A stretch of 64,000 bases of DNA from Glandiceps talaboti (GCF_964340395.1 NC_135564.1:10317391-10381390); one strand, 5' to 3'; numbered from the stretch's first letter, positions 48,201 through 60,762 are shown. The notes: generated by a model from the sequence alone, not told the origin. Numbers and translations: made by a program.

Positions 48201-49034
48201 CAGAGCCACAACAAAAGAAACAGCGAGCATTGTCACCAGGTAGGAAAGATACAAGGACAAGGTCACCATCCAGACATCCTGATGCAGTAACAGATAGCAT
48301 GCCAAGATATCCTCCACCACCACCACCTCACAACTACAATAAGAAAGCAACACCAACAGGTAAAAGTAGCGGTCTCAGAGCAACATCACCAACTAGAGCG
48401 ATGTCGCCTCCTATTGCGATACCCAGACCCAGTGAGGACCCTCCATTTATAACAAGTACTCCACCGAGAGATGATCATCGCGTCAGACCAACTCCTATCA
48501 AGATAACAGACCCAACAATTTCTTCAAGTCCACCAAAGAAAGATGACAAACCCAAACTGAAATTCAACTTTAGAAAGCTCCTGGGCAAGAAAAGAGATCC
48601 TGAGCCAGTTAGTCCCGAGCGACCCGTCAATAGAGTTGCTGTACACCGATGGCTGAACCAACAACCCTACCTCTCAGATGAAGAACTTATAGCAGCAGAT
48701 GTGTTTGACAAATTTCATGGTGAACAACACAGTGAGCTCAGTTTTTCAATTGATGACGACCTCACCTCTGCTGGGGGTTTGATTCGGTCATCACCACACA
48801 GAATGGACCAAGACATGAACAAGAAACGCAGAGCCCCAAGAAAACCACCACCACCACCAGTACGCGCTGATGAGACAACAAATGGCCTGTCACCTGCTGC
48901 AGACCACCTGTCATCAGATTCATCCAGACATTCGCCAGCTTTACAGAAAGCATACTCACTTTCCCCACCAAGTTTACGTAGATTACAAGAACACCAAGAC
49001 AGCAGTGATGGAGATCCTGGATTTCACAACACAG
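45242..49034 (+). CDS. PEAK1: PEAK-family coding exon 1 (disordered scaffold)
   Basis: A single 3793-nt exon encoding residues 1-1264 plus one base, ending AACACAG|GTAAAG. The frame runs on to 49132 as intron read-through of no coding meaning. Very large first coding exons are also seen in vertebrate PEAK1 (from memory). KPKLKFNFRKLLGKKRD just past the middle of the exon is a basic patch like that preceding the proline-rich segment in PEAK1. Confidence 0.93.
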
Positions 49035-51856
49035 GTAAAGTTATGAAATTCAATTTAACAGTATACTGTAAAGTGTTTGTTAAAGAATTTTCTTACAGTA
49101 AGCACTCTTATCATTACTACAACTTGGTATGATAAAATGTCCTTGGCCTAAAAAGTTGATAAAAAGCTGAACAGGATAAATCTTTCATTCAGAACATTAG
49201 TCCGTACACCACTGAAATGTGTCAGAAAAATAGCATGTAAGAGAGCACCCTTTCTTGCCCTTCAAAATTACGTTCCAAATTGATTCCACGACAGTTTTTC
49301 CAATAACTTGTTATAAAGATCATTTCAAAACAAACCGAAATAATTCTGAAAAAAAAATTTAAATTGTCCAGACCTGTGTTCTCTTTTAAAGAGCATGGTG
49401 TGAAAGGATAACAATGTATGTTGTTGTTGTTTTTTAAGCAGGTGCTGCTCGTGTAGAAGTCATTCAACCAAAGAAACCAAAGAGAAGGGGTAGGAATAGA
49501 ACCACAGGGTTTGAAGAAATATCAAGGAGGCAGGCACCTCCGCCACCAAGCCATGGCAGAAAGGATCATATATATGATGAAATACCATATGATAAGAAAA
49601 GACCTGCTCCCATGCCCCCTTGTGAGAAACTAGGGAAGTCACCCCCTGCCAAACCACCGAGGAAGTTGTCATTTGATGAAAGACCATCACCAGCTCCTAG
49701 AGGTAGATCAGATAGCAATGAACGAATGGATGATGCTATGCAATCTTTAGATGACATGGAAGTTGAAGTCCAGTTTACGTTTGAAGAAACTGACAAAGAA
49801 CTGCATCTGAAATCAGCTTTGAAACATGCAGGGGATAGTAGTGAGAAGCTGGAAGGAAACAAGGCTCCTAGAAGACCAGTTAGAATTATGGCACCTGATG
49901 AAGAAGCTCAACCAATCAGCATTGAGGATGGGGAGTTGGGTGATCCATCATATGCAAATTTATATGCTATGTTAAAACAGGCTGCAGCATTGGCCAAAAG
50001 ACAAGGTGAGAAGAAGAGATGGTCATCCTCATCAGATGAACCTGCAGACAGTCCAAAAACAGGGAAGAGGCCAGTTCCAGCACCAAGACCGAAAGTCACA
50101 CCAGTTAAGATTGATAGATCTACAAGCCCAATAATGTTCCCAGGTAACGTAAGGGATAAGTTATCAAAGTTTGAACAACCTGTAGAGGCTGCAATAACCA
50201 GTCAAGCAGATTCGCCACCATCACCACCACAAGAAACAGTTGAGAACAATTCAACAAGTCCATCGTCATTGGCAGAGAGTGTGAATCATGAACATCATAG
50301 TAAAGTTAATGACCTTAATCTGAACACTTTAAAACGCATGGCAACAATGTTGAAGTCGAAGCAGGAAGAACAGTTTGTCCTTGGAGAGATTAGCTGGCAG
50401 GATTTGGTGATGACAACTGAAGGCCCATGCTGTACAACAAGTGATACTGTTGTCTACCCAGTTGTGCACAAAGATCATCTTAATAAACCCCTGGCTGTAC
50501 AGGTAGGATAATGCATTAAGATCTGTAGCAATGTCCTTCTCCTCCTCCCACCTCCCATCACATCTCCCTGAAGGCCAATGCTGTACATCACCTGATACTT
50601 GTTGTCTACCCAGTTGTACACACAGATCATCTTCTTAATAAACCATGGACTGTACAAGTGTGGTCATAAAATAGGCTATATAGGAACCATATCCCTGTTT
50701 TCTAGAAAGGCTGGCTGGAAAAGGAAAAAATTAAAAAATGCATTATAGGAATCGATACACATACAAGAAAACTAAAGTAACTCTTTATTAATAGGTGTTA
50801 TTCTAAGTGTTACCTTTATTTTATCATTGCTTACCTAAACATTAACAAGTCTGTGTCCTTCTTTTCCAGCTTTGCACAAAGCCAGAAAACAACGACAGCT
50901 TTGTTGAAGGCACCAAGGTGTCACGATCATTGTCAGCCCATCCAAACATACTCCAAGTTGCAACTGTATTCACCGATTACATTCCAGAGTCTGTTCTAGG
51001 AATTGACCCTAGATCTCCCAAAAATGTGAAAGAGGATGAACCCGGTACAAGCAGTCCACTGGAAAACGTCATAGAAACGTCTGCCATTGTTACCAGCCAA
51101 GTTCCTAATGCTCAAGCTGATCATTATGTGAAACATTCCAAGGAAATCCATGAATTCTTGCCGGAAAAGTATGAACACGACGTGTGCCTATTACTACTGC
51201 AGCTTTTCCATGGAATCCAACATTTGGATATGTATCATATCGCCCATGGTGAACTCAAAATGGAAAATCTTTTCTTATCGGAATCTAATCTACCAGGGAA
51301 GGGATGCCAACTGCTTATTGGGAATTTCGGATCTGCCAAAATGAATACTGATGATGAAGAGTTGGAAACCTTTGAAAACAAACGACAGGAATTTGATGTG
51401 GGGTTGATGATTTATGACTTTCTACATGAAAAGAGTCCATTTGTGGTGAAAACACAGCTGATAACACAAGATTATGGTCCATCGGATTTACCAGTATTGC
51501 CTCAGTTATCTCAATATTCTGAGGGACTCAATACAGTAGCAGGGGAGTTACTGAGAAGGGATCCAGTAGACCGACTTTCAACACAGAGAGCAGTCGCAAC
51601 GTTACAGTGTCTGTTATGGGGTCCTCCTGCTAACTTACTTGAGGATGTCACTGATGAGTCTACACAAGAAACAAAGTTGAAGACATGGTTGGATCTTGCA
51701 CGTGCCAAGGCTGTCAATACTATCGCAGAGAAGCATCTCGCAGCGCTGTTTCAAGATGATCAAGGAATGAGTTTAGAGGACCAACTGCAGTGTCAGTTTC
51801 TGAGTGAAATAACAGAAGCATCTCTGTTGGATAGCTACAAGTTACTCTACAATTGA
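45242..51856 (+). CDS. PEAK1: PEAK1/PRAG1-family pseudokinase scaffold, 3 coding exons
   Basis: Exons 45242-49034, 49442-50502 and 50870-51856 join in phase into 5841 nt, a predicted 1946 aa; human PEAK1 is about 1746 aa by memory. The start is the first ATG after an in-frame stop at 45185. An N-terminal C-x-x-C-F motif (residues 33-37) matches the family's opening motif. A ~1500-residue disordered Ser/Pro/Lys-rich region holds YRVVDLESPPCRPYKVVD (609-626), PPPFPVLLHDE (688-698), several YDNL/YETL/YDLL tyrosines, proline-rich SH3-type motifs (RKPPPPPVR, RPVPAPRP) and IYDEIPY early in exon 2. The C-terminal pseudokinase runs from about residue 1583 (WQDL), through AVQ (1616-1618), HGELKMEN (1744-1751) and NFG (1770-1772), to QCLLWGP and a final helical LEDQLQCQFL segment. 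Family knowledge: PEAK proteins dimerise through helices around the pseudokinase and scaffold SHC1, GRB2, CRK and CSK at the cytoskeleton. Confidence 0.93.
49035..49441 (+). other. PEAK-family intron 3
   Basis: 407 bp from GTAAAG to TTTTTTAAGCAG, phase 1. It contains only AT-rich sequence and a short GTT run before the acceptor. Confidence 0.85.
49442..50502 (+). CDS. PEAK1: PEAK-family coding exon 2
   Basis: 1061 nt. Completes a Gly codon and encodes residues 1265-1618: SHGRKDHIYDEIPYDKK, PPAKPPRKLSFDERPSPAPR, a YANLYAMLKQA segment and NTLKRMATMLKSKQ, a helix before the pseudokinase. It ends in the pseudokinase N-lobe with GPCCTTSDTVVYP and LAVQ. Donor GTACAG|GTAGGA. Confidence 0.92.
50870..51856 (+). 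CDS. PEAK1: PEAK-family coding exon 3 (pseudokinase C-lobe and tail)
   Basis: Acceptor CTTTTCCAG|CTT; 987 nt to TGA at 51854. Encodes residues 1619-1946: SLSAHPNILQ, CLLLLQLFHGIQHLDMYHIA, HGELKMENLFL, LLIGNFGSAK, QCLLWGP, WLDLARAKA and LEDQLQCQFLSEI. The order and wording match the C-terminal half of PEAK1 closely. The codons before 50918 lack a Met, which is why a plain ORF scan starts late. Confidence 0.95.
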   Translation, partial: LCTKPENNDSFVEGTKVSRSLSAHPNILQVATVFTDYIPESVLGIDPRSPKNVKEDEPGTSSPLENVIETSAIVTSQVPNAQADHYVKHSKEIHEFLPEKYEHDVCLLLLQLFHGIQHLDMYHIAHGELKMENLFLSESNLPGKGCQLLIGNFGSAKMNTDDEELETFENKRQEFDVGLMIYDFLHEKSPFVVKTQLITQDYGPSDLPVLPQLSQYSEGLNTVAGELLRRDPVDRLSTQRAVATLQCLLWGPPANLLEDVTDESTQETKLKTWLDLARAKAVNTIAEKHLAALFQDDQGMSLEDQLQCQFLSEITEASLLDSYKLLYN

Positions 51857-52030
51857 CATTTGAATAGCATTGACTTTGCATGTAATGTGCATGTGATTTG
51901 TACATTGTGTGCATGAGGTGTGCATGTGATATGCATGTATTGTGGTGTAAATATGATATGTAAGTACTTTTTCAGAATGCCATAATGAGGCATGTACCTG
52001 CACCCCTCTTTAGCTGTAAACCGTACTAAT

Positions 52031-52062
52031 GTGGTGGGGGGTGGGGGGGGGGGGTGGGGGGG
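52031..52062 (+). other. Guanine-run, potential G-quadruplex
   Basis: A 32-nt stretch that is almost entirely G with isolated T, 175 nt after the PEAK-family stop codon and on the coding strand. Four or more G-tracts could fold in the mRNA. The frames over it are compositional artefacts. Confidence 0.65.
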
Positions 52063-53606
52063 CAACAACACCGTATCAGATATTGGCAGCTATCACATAT
52101 ATCATTATAAGTATTACTCATAAGAAAATAACTACAAGATATCAATTTTTTATATCCCCATGTTTCTTGTGAGTTGCTGTGATGTCTTTCAAATACGATG
52201 TGCTGAAAAACTGAAATGCATTCCATTGTTATATTTATAAACTTAGACTGTGGGTATAAATTAAAGAGGAAAAAAACCATTGGCACAGAATTCACCTCAA
52301 TTAGAGAGTACTGCTACTAAAATTGAGTTTTGTGTAGAATCAATATTATATTAATATTTTACTTATATATAATATATGTTAGATTTTATAGATGTACCTT
52401 TTTACTTCTTCACATTTTTGGATAGTTCAATTTATATGTACTTGTTAGATGTTAGAATACAGTCGATGGCACTTTCAGAGTCTATGCATGTGTTTGGCGT
52501 AGCCTGTCGAATCATCGCCAGTGACTATTAACGTCTGTGTACTCATCCCCTAAAGGTACATGTCGTCATTGGAAACAGAAATTTGACTACTTGAAATCAT
52601 GGATATACTCAACTTTAAGTACTTAAATTATGACAAAAATATGTATTTACAACATTTATGATTATATTGAGTGATTGTTTATAATATAAAAATCATTTTA
52701 TATCTTAATTTGAAGGGTTTAAGTTCAAAATATTAACCATGTATATAAACAGAATTGGTGATCCCTTATCCTTTGAATATATATTGCCATTATTTTGAAT
52801 GCTAGGGGGAGGTCAAAAAACTTCTAAACTTGAAACCAATAGGGATACCCCTAATGAATATTACTTGAGAGTTGCTAGGTTGTTGCTATAGTAACAACAT
52901 CAGAAATCAACATTTGTTTCAAGTAGCTTCTTACAGTAGTAATAAACAAAGTCAACTTTCTCTCATTTCAAAAATTAGTTTTGTATTAGTTGAAAGTGAG
53001 TTTCTAACAAAACTGTTCAACTCGCACTAATTTTGTTTTTTGGGGTTTTTTTTTGTCAGTGTTTTGTTCTTTATGTGCGGGTTCTAATATATAATATGAT
53101 CTCATTTTACATTGCTGCAAGTGTAAGATATTTAAAGCAAAATATATATAAACCTGGGTTTTTTTTCAGTTTTACTGTTTTCATTATATATGTATTATAA
53201 TCAAGAGACATTTTATTAACAATGGATTTATTGGTGATTATTACAAAGTGCCTTATTTTGACATAGATCTTTCTTCCATACTTTTATTACAGTGTAACGT
53301 ACATTTTGTCTTTTAATTTCCATCGGGTTTCTTTGACTTAAACTTTAAAACCTATTTAGATGTAGGTCATATACATGTATATATCATTTTTATAACTTTG
53401 TCATTACTCATTTTTAGATTGTTTACCAGATTTCCTTTATTTTGCCTTGCCTGGGGTACTAGTATTTTTACAAAAGTACAGATTTGTAGAACAATATGAT
53501 TTGAGTTGGTGATAAGCCTTAAGACAGATACAAACTAAAACCATTGCAAGACCTTGGCATTAGTCATCGTTGTAAACCACAGTCTCTGCGCATGCACAAT
53601 CAAGAG

Positions 53607-53708
53607 TAGACTGTAAGATACGTCGTGACGTTTCGCCCTCACCGGCCTCCTCTCACAGGGGTTGGCCGATGGTTGAGGGCGCCCCGTCACGGCGTACCTT
53701 ACAGACTA
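53607..53708. mobile_element. 102-bp foldback MITE with 9-bp target-site duplication
   Basis: Ends TAGACTGTAAG and CTTACAGACTA are inverted repeats (10 of 11), with pairing continuing through GTGACG/CGTCAC and CGCCCTCA/TGAGGGCG. It is exactly flanked by AATCAAGAG (53598-53606 and 53709-53717). A 9-bp duplication suits Mutator-like (MULE) elements, though length alone is not diagnostic. More GC-rich and CpG-rich than its surroundings. Confidence 0.88.
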
Positions 53709-53752
53709 AATCAAGAGGTGATTACAATAATAATAATAATAATTCACAGTCT

Positions 53753-53909
53753 TGCGAAGAAATATCAGTAGCTCTGGTTTGATATTTCGCAGTGTTACAT
53801 TTACAGTGTGGTTAGATGGGCAATGCTATCACCTACGTATTAGCCTAGAGGCTATCCATGGCTTCAAAAATCCAAGAGATTTAAAGCCACAGATAGCCTC
53901 TAGACTACC
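53753..53909. repeat. Two small inverted repeats
   Basis: TGCGAAGAAATATCA pairs with TGATATTTCGCA (about 53754-53791). TAGCCTAGAGGCTATC-ATGGCTT pairs with AAGCC-GATAGCCTCTAGACTA (about 53840-53907). Confidence 0.75.
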
Positions 53910-56900
53910 CATGTATGTAATCATCTAAATACCATCATGATATTAGTCTGTGTCTGTCTTATAGTATCGAAACTGCTCTCACCATTGTTGTTTTTTACTA
54001 TGATCTTGTATTCCATATAGTGTATTTCACATTGGAATCTAGGTATTATTAATTTTTACTTTTGAAAACTTACATATTTCAGCACTTTTTTTTTCTTTTT
54101 TTTCAATTTTTTTTTTTTTGTCGGGAATTGCTCCCAGCGATATTTCCAAACTTAATAATCATTAAATGTCAGTAAATACACCTAAAACAAGACTGAAAAA
54201 TTCATCAGCGTTTGTGCTCCACGTTACTGTTGGTGTAAGCGACAGCAACATGGGTAGATCGCAAACAAAGATGAATCTGTCGGTCTAACTTAAAGCATGC
54301 ATGATAACAGCTTAAATGCAATATATATATATTTACCACACAGATATCAGTTTGAAATATCAAGGGATGGGGTCAGTATAAAATCATGTATATAATTCAC
54401 AACTTTTTAAAAAAGAGATATAGACTTTGTAGTGATGTTATAAGCAGAGTTAAATGTAGACTTGTGTAATTCAACCACTGCGTTGTTCAATGCAGAAGAA
54501 GGTGTTTGGTTATTACGACTTTTTTAAACAAAGCAGAGATGGATTCTTTGTTTTCGCTATTCTTGTTTCATTCAACTGTGTACAGTTTGTTCAACCACAG
54601 ACATGTGGAATGGGTTTATACTAGAAACAAAGTCTGATGTGACGTCCCAGTTCCATAGTTTTGTTTGCTATTAATATATATGTGTGGTAATTCTGTGTAT
54701 TTTTTCACAAGTTTATCATGAGATACTGTCATGGAGAAGAAGTATTTGTGACCGAGAAAACAAATAAACTTCATGATACCATTGTTGGGGGCACACTTGA
54801 CAAAGCAGAGCTCAAATCAGACGCTGCCAATGGTGGTCTGCCCACTTTCGGAAGTGCGCCCTCAACGACATCAGTGATTGCATCATGAACTTGCACAACT
54901 TCACTGCCACTATTTGCTTCAAAGTATATTAACAATGCAATTTATTGTCTTATATTTATTTACCATGTGAATTCTAAATTCTCTTACTTCAAATTGATGG
55001 AAATAGTGGCAGTGTTGAAATTGTGTAGATGTTTATGTATTGTAGATATTCAGTCAATATTCCATGGAAGTCAAGGTATACGATAGCATTTTCCTGATGT
55101 GCCCACATGTCAGAGTGATAGCTGAAATAATAACCCACAACTCTGGAAGTACACCATAGTAGACTGATAGAGTTGTCTGTGTGGCCACTCTACATTGCTG
55201 TCACTTACAATAACTGAACACAGTTTTACATCTGATGTCCATTGGCAATACTTCTTGTTCCTAGATGGGTACGTGCACTAGGCTACAGTGGGTATTCTGT
55301 CATTAATGACAGCAATATAGAACACCCACAATGATAACTCTTTCGGTCTACTTTTGTAAACTCAAGTCTGTTGAACTGATTTCAAGAATCTGATTCTTAG
55401 ATGTATCAGTGTATTAAACTGAAATAGGTCTAACTTTGATCAAACTGAATTGATACTGTTAGAAAATGATGCAGAAATGTGGGAATTACGATGATAGTTA
55501 TTACAAAAGTTGTCATGGAAGATGCGAAAAAACGTTAACTTTACACACCAACTGCGCCTGCATTGCTTTTAACTACCATAAGTCTCCCCATCAGTGTATT
55601 TGGCTGGTATGTTCAGGAAAATGCATCTTCTCAAATGATAGATATTGCCAGACACAGTATATTGTGGCAGTAATTGTTCAATTCTTTCAGAGTCTTTAGA
55701 TCAGATCAGAACATGAAGAAAAATCTTCAAAGATAAGCTCGTGAAAACATCAATTTTGTGATAGGTTGCCAAGTTATTTTTGCAATATCATGAACCTGTC
55801 AATGAGTCAGTTTTAACGACAACTTAATTTCTACGCTTTATTTAAAAGCGGAAGGAAATTAGCTTCTAAAGAAGACAGTTATTCCTCAGCTTGTCATAAA
55901 CATTATTTGGAACATGGACATTCTTTTAAAAACACATATCTAATAAAGTTTGATTATCATTTTCAGAACGAAATGCCTGAAATACCTTCCCGACTCTTGA
56001 TTTCTAGAGCTGATGAATATTAACAACCATGATTGATGTACACACTCAGTCCTTTCCAAAGCCAACAAACAACAAAGTCCATCTATGTTTATCAAGTTCA
56101 ACAACAGATGTATTTAAAAATACTGCTTAAAAGTAACTTCATAAGTGTAGCAAATAATACAATTATGAACAAAATTTAATATTGAGATATTAAAATACAT
56201 AGTTCAGAACTTCACAAATTTTCATGATTTATTCAAATTTCACATAAAGTGATTTTATCAGTGTCCCGTAAAGCTTGTTTGATTATTGATAGTTACCATC
56301 TCTATTCCCAAACCTAACGATATTATTTCTCCAATATTTTTCTTCATTCAGCTGAAGTAAATAGACGTGACATAAGGAACCTTTGTCTCTACAACTTCAA
56401 GTCACAGATGTTGTGAGCCCCTATTGTCACAAGTAATTTCCACCCGAGTTCAAAAAAATATGTTGAAGAATATTAAAATGTACCTGCGCAAGCTTAATTC
56501 CCGAAAAAAAATGGGGCGAGCAATGACGATTTTTAATGTGGTGACTCATTTCGAAAACCAATGATGTATACACCCATTGTGATAATGTAAAATGGTGTTA
56601 TAAATCCTATATTTTCTGTTCCAACTTGTACAATTTGGCCTGCTAGTGATATAGAATTTGAATAAACTACATCACAAGTATCGGAGTGAAGAAAAATATT
56701 GGAGGATAGATTGTGTATATATATATATATATATATGCATAGATCAAATACGTAATGTTTCAGAAGAAAAATAAGTCCAAAAATCAAATATACAGATCAT
56801 ATATTAACATAGAAATATCAAGGGAATAGCTTTCCATAATTTTGCTAAATCTGTATTAAACACTATTCAATTTTCTTGCCAATTAAGCTGACAAGTGGAA

Positions 56901-58040
56901 AAATGTGAAGTTTTGACCTTTTTTTTTAAACCTTATTTAATCATGATATGAAATATCCTGTATAATGCTGTGTAAGTTGTAACAGTGAAGGGGGAATCTT
57001 GCAATTCAAATACAATGCTGAACTATGAAGTTAGGGTGATTTTGGTAATAATATTTTCATTTTTTTTTGTCTTTTTTTTTCATTTTTTATTGTTGTAAGG
57101 TTTGTAATGCCATTGTATCACCATATATATTGTATATAGTTTTGATGTTGTACAGTATATATATTCAAGAATAAATTAATACATTATGTGTTTTACAAAA
57201 TATTACAAATAAAACGTAAAAGTTGTCGTAATATGGCAATATGTGTATGTGTCTGTATATGAATAGCCTCTGCTTTTGTTACAATATGTACGACAGTGGG
57301 TTGAGAATTGTCAATAGTTTGCAATGTTACACTATGTACAGCAATGGCTGAAGATTGCCTATAGTTTTTGTAGTGTCATCGTGTTTGTATGTAGCATATG
57401 TGGGTACGGTATGGTGCCCTCAACGTCAAATTCAGATAATACTATGATGATCCAAAGACAGATTGCATCAGTGATATACAAATTAGATCTAAAAATCTCA
57501 ATTTGGTCGAAAATTCATATCTCGAAAACTGCGTGGTGAATGGTACACTTGCCCACTTTGATAGGTTTTAAACATAGCATACAACACAACTCGATTATAG
57601 GTCAATTTGCTTGTATAAGTAGCGCTCAACAGTTATCATCGACAGCGACGAGTCCGACAAAATCATGTAGAACTGTCGCTCGAACATAATCCCGCGAATA
57701 TTTTGCTAATCCGTTCTGCCTAAGCAGAAAATACCCCGGTACAAAACTTCTACATTAAGTAATGTTCAACGGTAGTATTAATTGCAATATTGTATATAAT
57801 CACGAGACCTGGGTTAACTTGTCTCGTGTTACATGCAGGGTTAGAAATAATCCCTCAAGATAGATATGCAACGATTAGTACTTAATACCTGGTTTTCTTA
57901 CTTTATCAGTCCCAGAGGAGGTATGTTTTTGACCGCAATCGCCTTCAAAGCTTGCCGCATTACCCCTTCAACACAGATAAACTTTGAAAGTCAAATACAT
58001 AGAGGTTGTATAACCTGAATTTGTATTCGAATACATGTAC

Positions 58041-58044
<4 letters not shown>

Positions 58045-58103
<59 letters not shown>
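58045..58103. repeat. (CT)n microsatellite
   Basis: About 29 CT units. Ser-Leu repeats in the overlapping frame are its translation. Confidence 0.97.
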
Positions 58104-58105
<2 letters not shown>

Positions 58106-58849
58106 ATACATATTTATACCTATCCCCTCTTTTTTAGTTTACTCTCCCCTTTCTCGGACTCTGTCAACATTATTTTTTCGTCTATCCGCCCGATCTTGTT
58201 CGTCAATGTGTTTCAAAAGATATTTTTGAAAACAGATTTGTTGGTATTCATTATTGAAAATGTATCGTTTAAACCACTGAAGCACTGAACGAATTCAGCT
58301 AGTAATAATGAACCCAAGGGATTATTATCGTTAGCTGAATTTTCCCGTCTTAGAAACCTGTACAATTCAATCCTTATTTACAAAATATATATTATATCAT
58401 TGGCTTTATTTGATCTAAATAAATCATTGCTAATTTATTGAATTCAAAAACATGTGTGGCGAGTCGAGTGTCCGTGACTAAAGATATACAATAATGCAGA
58501 CAACGTGTTAGCTTTTCCGACGACTTTTTTCGTATCCAGTTAATGCGGCGCTGTTTGGGATCATTCAGTCGGCTTTCTCACCAAAAGGACGTCACAATGT
58601 CTGGCCACGTCGCCGGAGTTTCATCAGAGAAATGATTACTTAGACGAGATATAAACTACTTATCTACGACTCATTGCACAGTAAATAATACAGCGATTCT
58701 TACCATTGCTGCCGGTCAAGGCAAATGGAGATGTATATATAATAGATTTTAATCTCTTTAAGTACTTTTGGATTTATATCAATCAATCTCTGAATCAATC
58801 CATTCTATGGACATCTCGAATATTTCAAAGTTATATACAGTCGTCCGAC

Positions 58850-58920
58850 GCAAGACGCCATTTTCGTTCATCTAAATAAAAACATGCGCATGCGTAGTAA
58901 CATAAAACTTATATTGGTAA
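58850..58920 (+). promoter_or_regulatory. Promoter-like patch with a downstream donor
   Basis: Contains GACGCCATTTTCG (inverted YY1-like) and CATGCGCATGCG (NRF1-like), followed within ~25 bp by ATATTG|GTAAGT at 58917. This spacing suits a TATA-less start site and a short first exon of a gene to the right, none of whose exons I can identify. Confidence 0.3.
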
Positions 58921-60384
58921 GTCTGCTAGTGTTGATTTATGTATAGCCGTGAGTCTTAAATCACCATTACTTTTTATGATATGCATTTCATTTCTCTTCA
59001 TGTTATTGATGATGATTGTTTCTGGGTTCACCCCAAATTGCATCATCGAATATTCTCATTTAGATTACCTAATTTGAGATGCTGCAGCATTGTTCGGTTG
59101 CTATAGTGATGAAAATGTTTTAAGATTCTTTTATATGATATTAAAATAATGCAGAATTATTTTTTTTTAAATCAGGACTATATCCCTCAAATATACAGTA
59201 ATTCTGGACGTAGAGGTCGCACTCGTACATCAGAAAACTAAGGTACCAACAAAACTGAGAGCCGAATTGGTTAGCAAGGATAAAGTGATCTGTTGTATAC
59301 ATATGCGTCTCAGTAATAAACTGTTTCCCAAACTTGTTCTGTTCTTTGTTCAAGAAAATTGAAATCAATTCTCAGTTTAAATCAAGGAAAAAAGTGAGTG
59401 GTCACATACATACAATTTGTTTAAATAGAGGTCAGATTAAGTCCAAATTACACCATTTTAGAATCCAATATGGCCGTAAAATCCAATATGGCCGCCAACT
59501 ACCGTGTTAATTCTATTATGGTTGTCCTTTTCCTTGAAACAAATCAAGGAACCCCTAAATTCCTTTTATTACTTCAAAGGGGCCATGGGAAATTTTCATA
59601 TAACAACGTTTGGAGAAATTTTATTTTCAGAGAAACATGTCTGCTAGGCACACTCTACCTTAAAATACTAAGAAATACAGACTTCGTGAATGCTTTAACA
59701 ATTTGTATGAATAATGAATTCAGTACCCATAGATAGTATTGATTGTTAAATGGCTAAAAGTTTATCACAAGGTTCGTGGTGGGGGGTCAACGAACATTAA
59801 CAGGTCACTATCTTTTTACGAATGGCATATACTTCAGAATAAACCACCAGGAATGATGGTACACCCCGCACCGGTATACCCAGTATATAGCATAGCGAGA
59901 CGTAGTGTTTCTTAGACTGTTGTTTTCCTTGCCTACAGGCTCAAAATATGACTTGAATACATGTCACCTACTACTACTATCTCAAAATTGTACCTGAAAA
60001 GAAAGTGTATAGATGCATTTCTGGAAGGGTTCGTGTAATATTTTCCAAATGAACACCACATAATCTAAGAAAATTACGTGTTCCTTTGGTATATAGCATA
60101 GCTCCTATGTACGAGTGAGAACGTCTAGATTATATCTAGTGTATTTCTGTAAATCTCCCTCTGGTCAATGAGGTGGACTATCTCTGTCAATATCTTAATT
60201 TTCATGGACATAGCCTTTTAACATAAATGACTAAATGACTTTTTTTAAACCTCGATTTATATTAATACACAAGTTATCTTCTTCCACTTTCGATTTATAT
60301 AAAACGTTCCATTTAACATTAGGAACCTGCAGATAATACTATACATAAGCTTATAGACACGCTCGCGCGCACTTAACTATATAC

Positions 60385-60762
<378 letters not shown>

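Larger units (their letters stand above)
51857..57215 (+). other. Presumed 3' UTR / downstream flank of the PEAK-family gene
   Basis: No coding similarity. AATAAA occurs at 57170-57175 and 57208-57213, close together and followed by TG-rich sequence, so a ~5.3-kb 3' UTR is possible. Earlier AATAAA copies (for example near 52943 and 54763) could be used instead. Contains a G-run (52031-52062), a foldback with a 9-bp target duplication (53607-53708) and two small hairpins (53753-53792, 53838-53909). The frame at 55466-55699 is Cys-rich but unrecognised. Confidence 0.4.
57216..60384. other. Intergenic sequence, no recognised gene
   Basis: AT-rich with CpG-richer islands at about 57600-57760 and 58480-58640. 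Includes the (CT)n tract at 58045-58103 and a promoter-like patch near 58860. No family similarity was found in any frame. Confidence 0.5.

Noticed and set aside
49035-49132. C-terminal extension of PEAK exon 1
   Set aside because: Open by chance past a good donor; splicing at 49034 joins exon 2 in phase and recovers family motifs.
55466-55699. Cys-rich 77-residue frame
   Set aside because: The cysteines show no spacing of a known small secreted family, there is no signal peptide, and it lies in the presumed 3' UTR.
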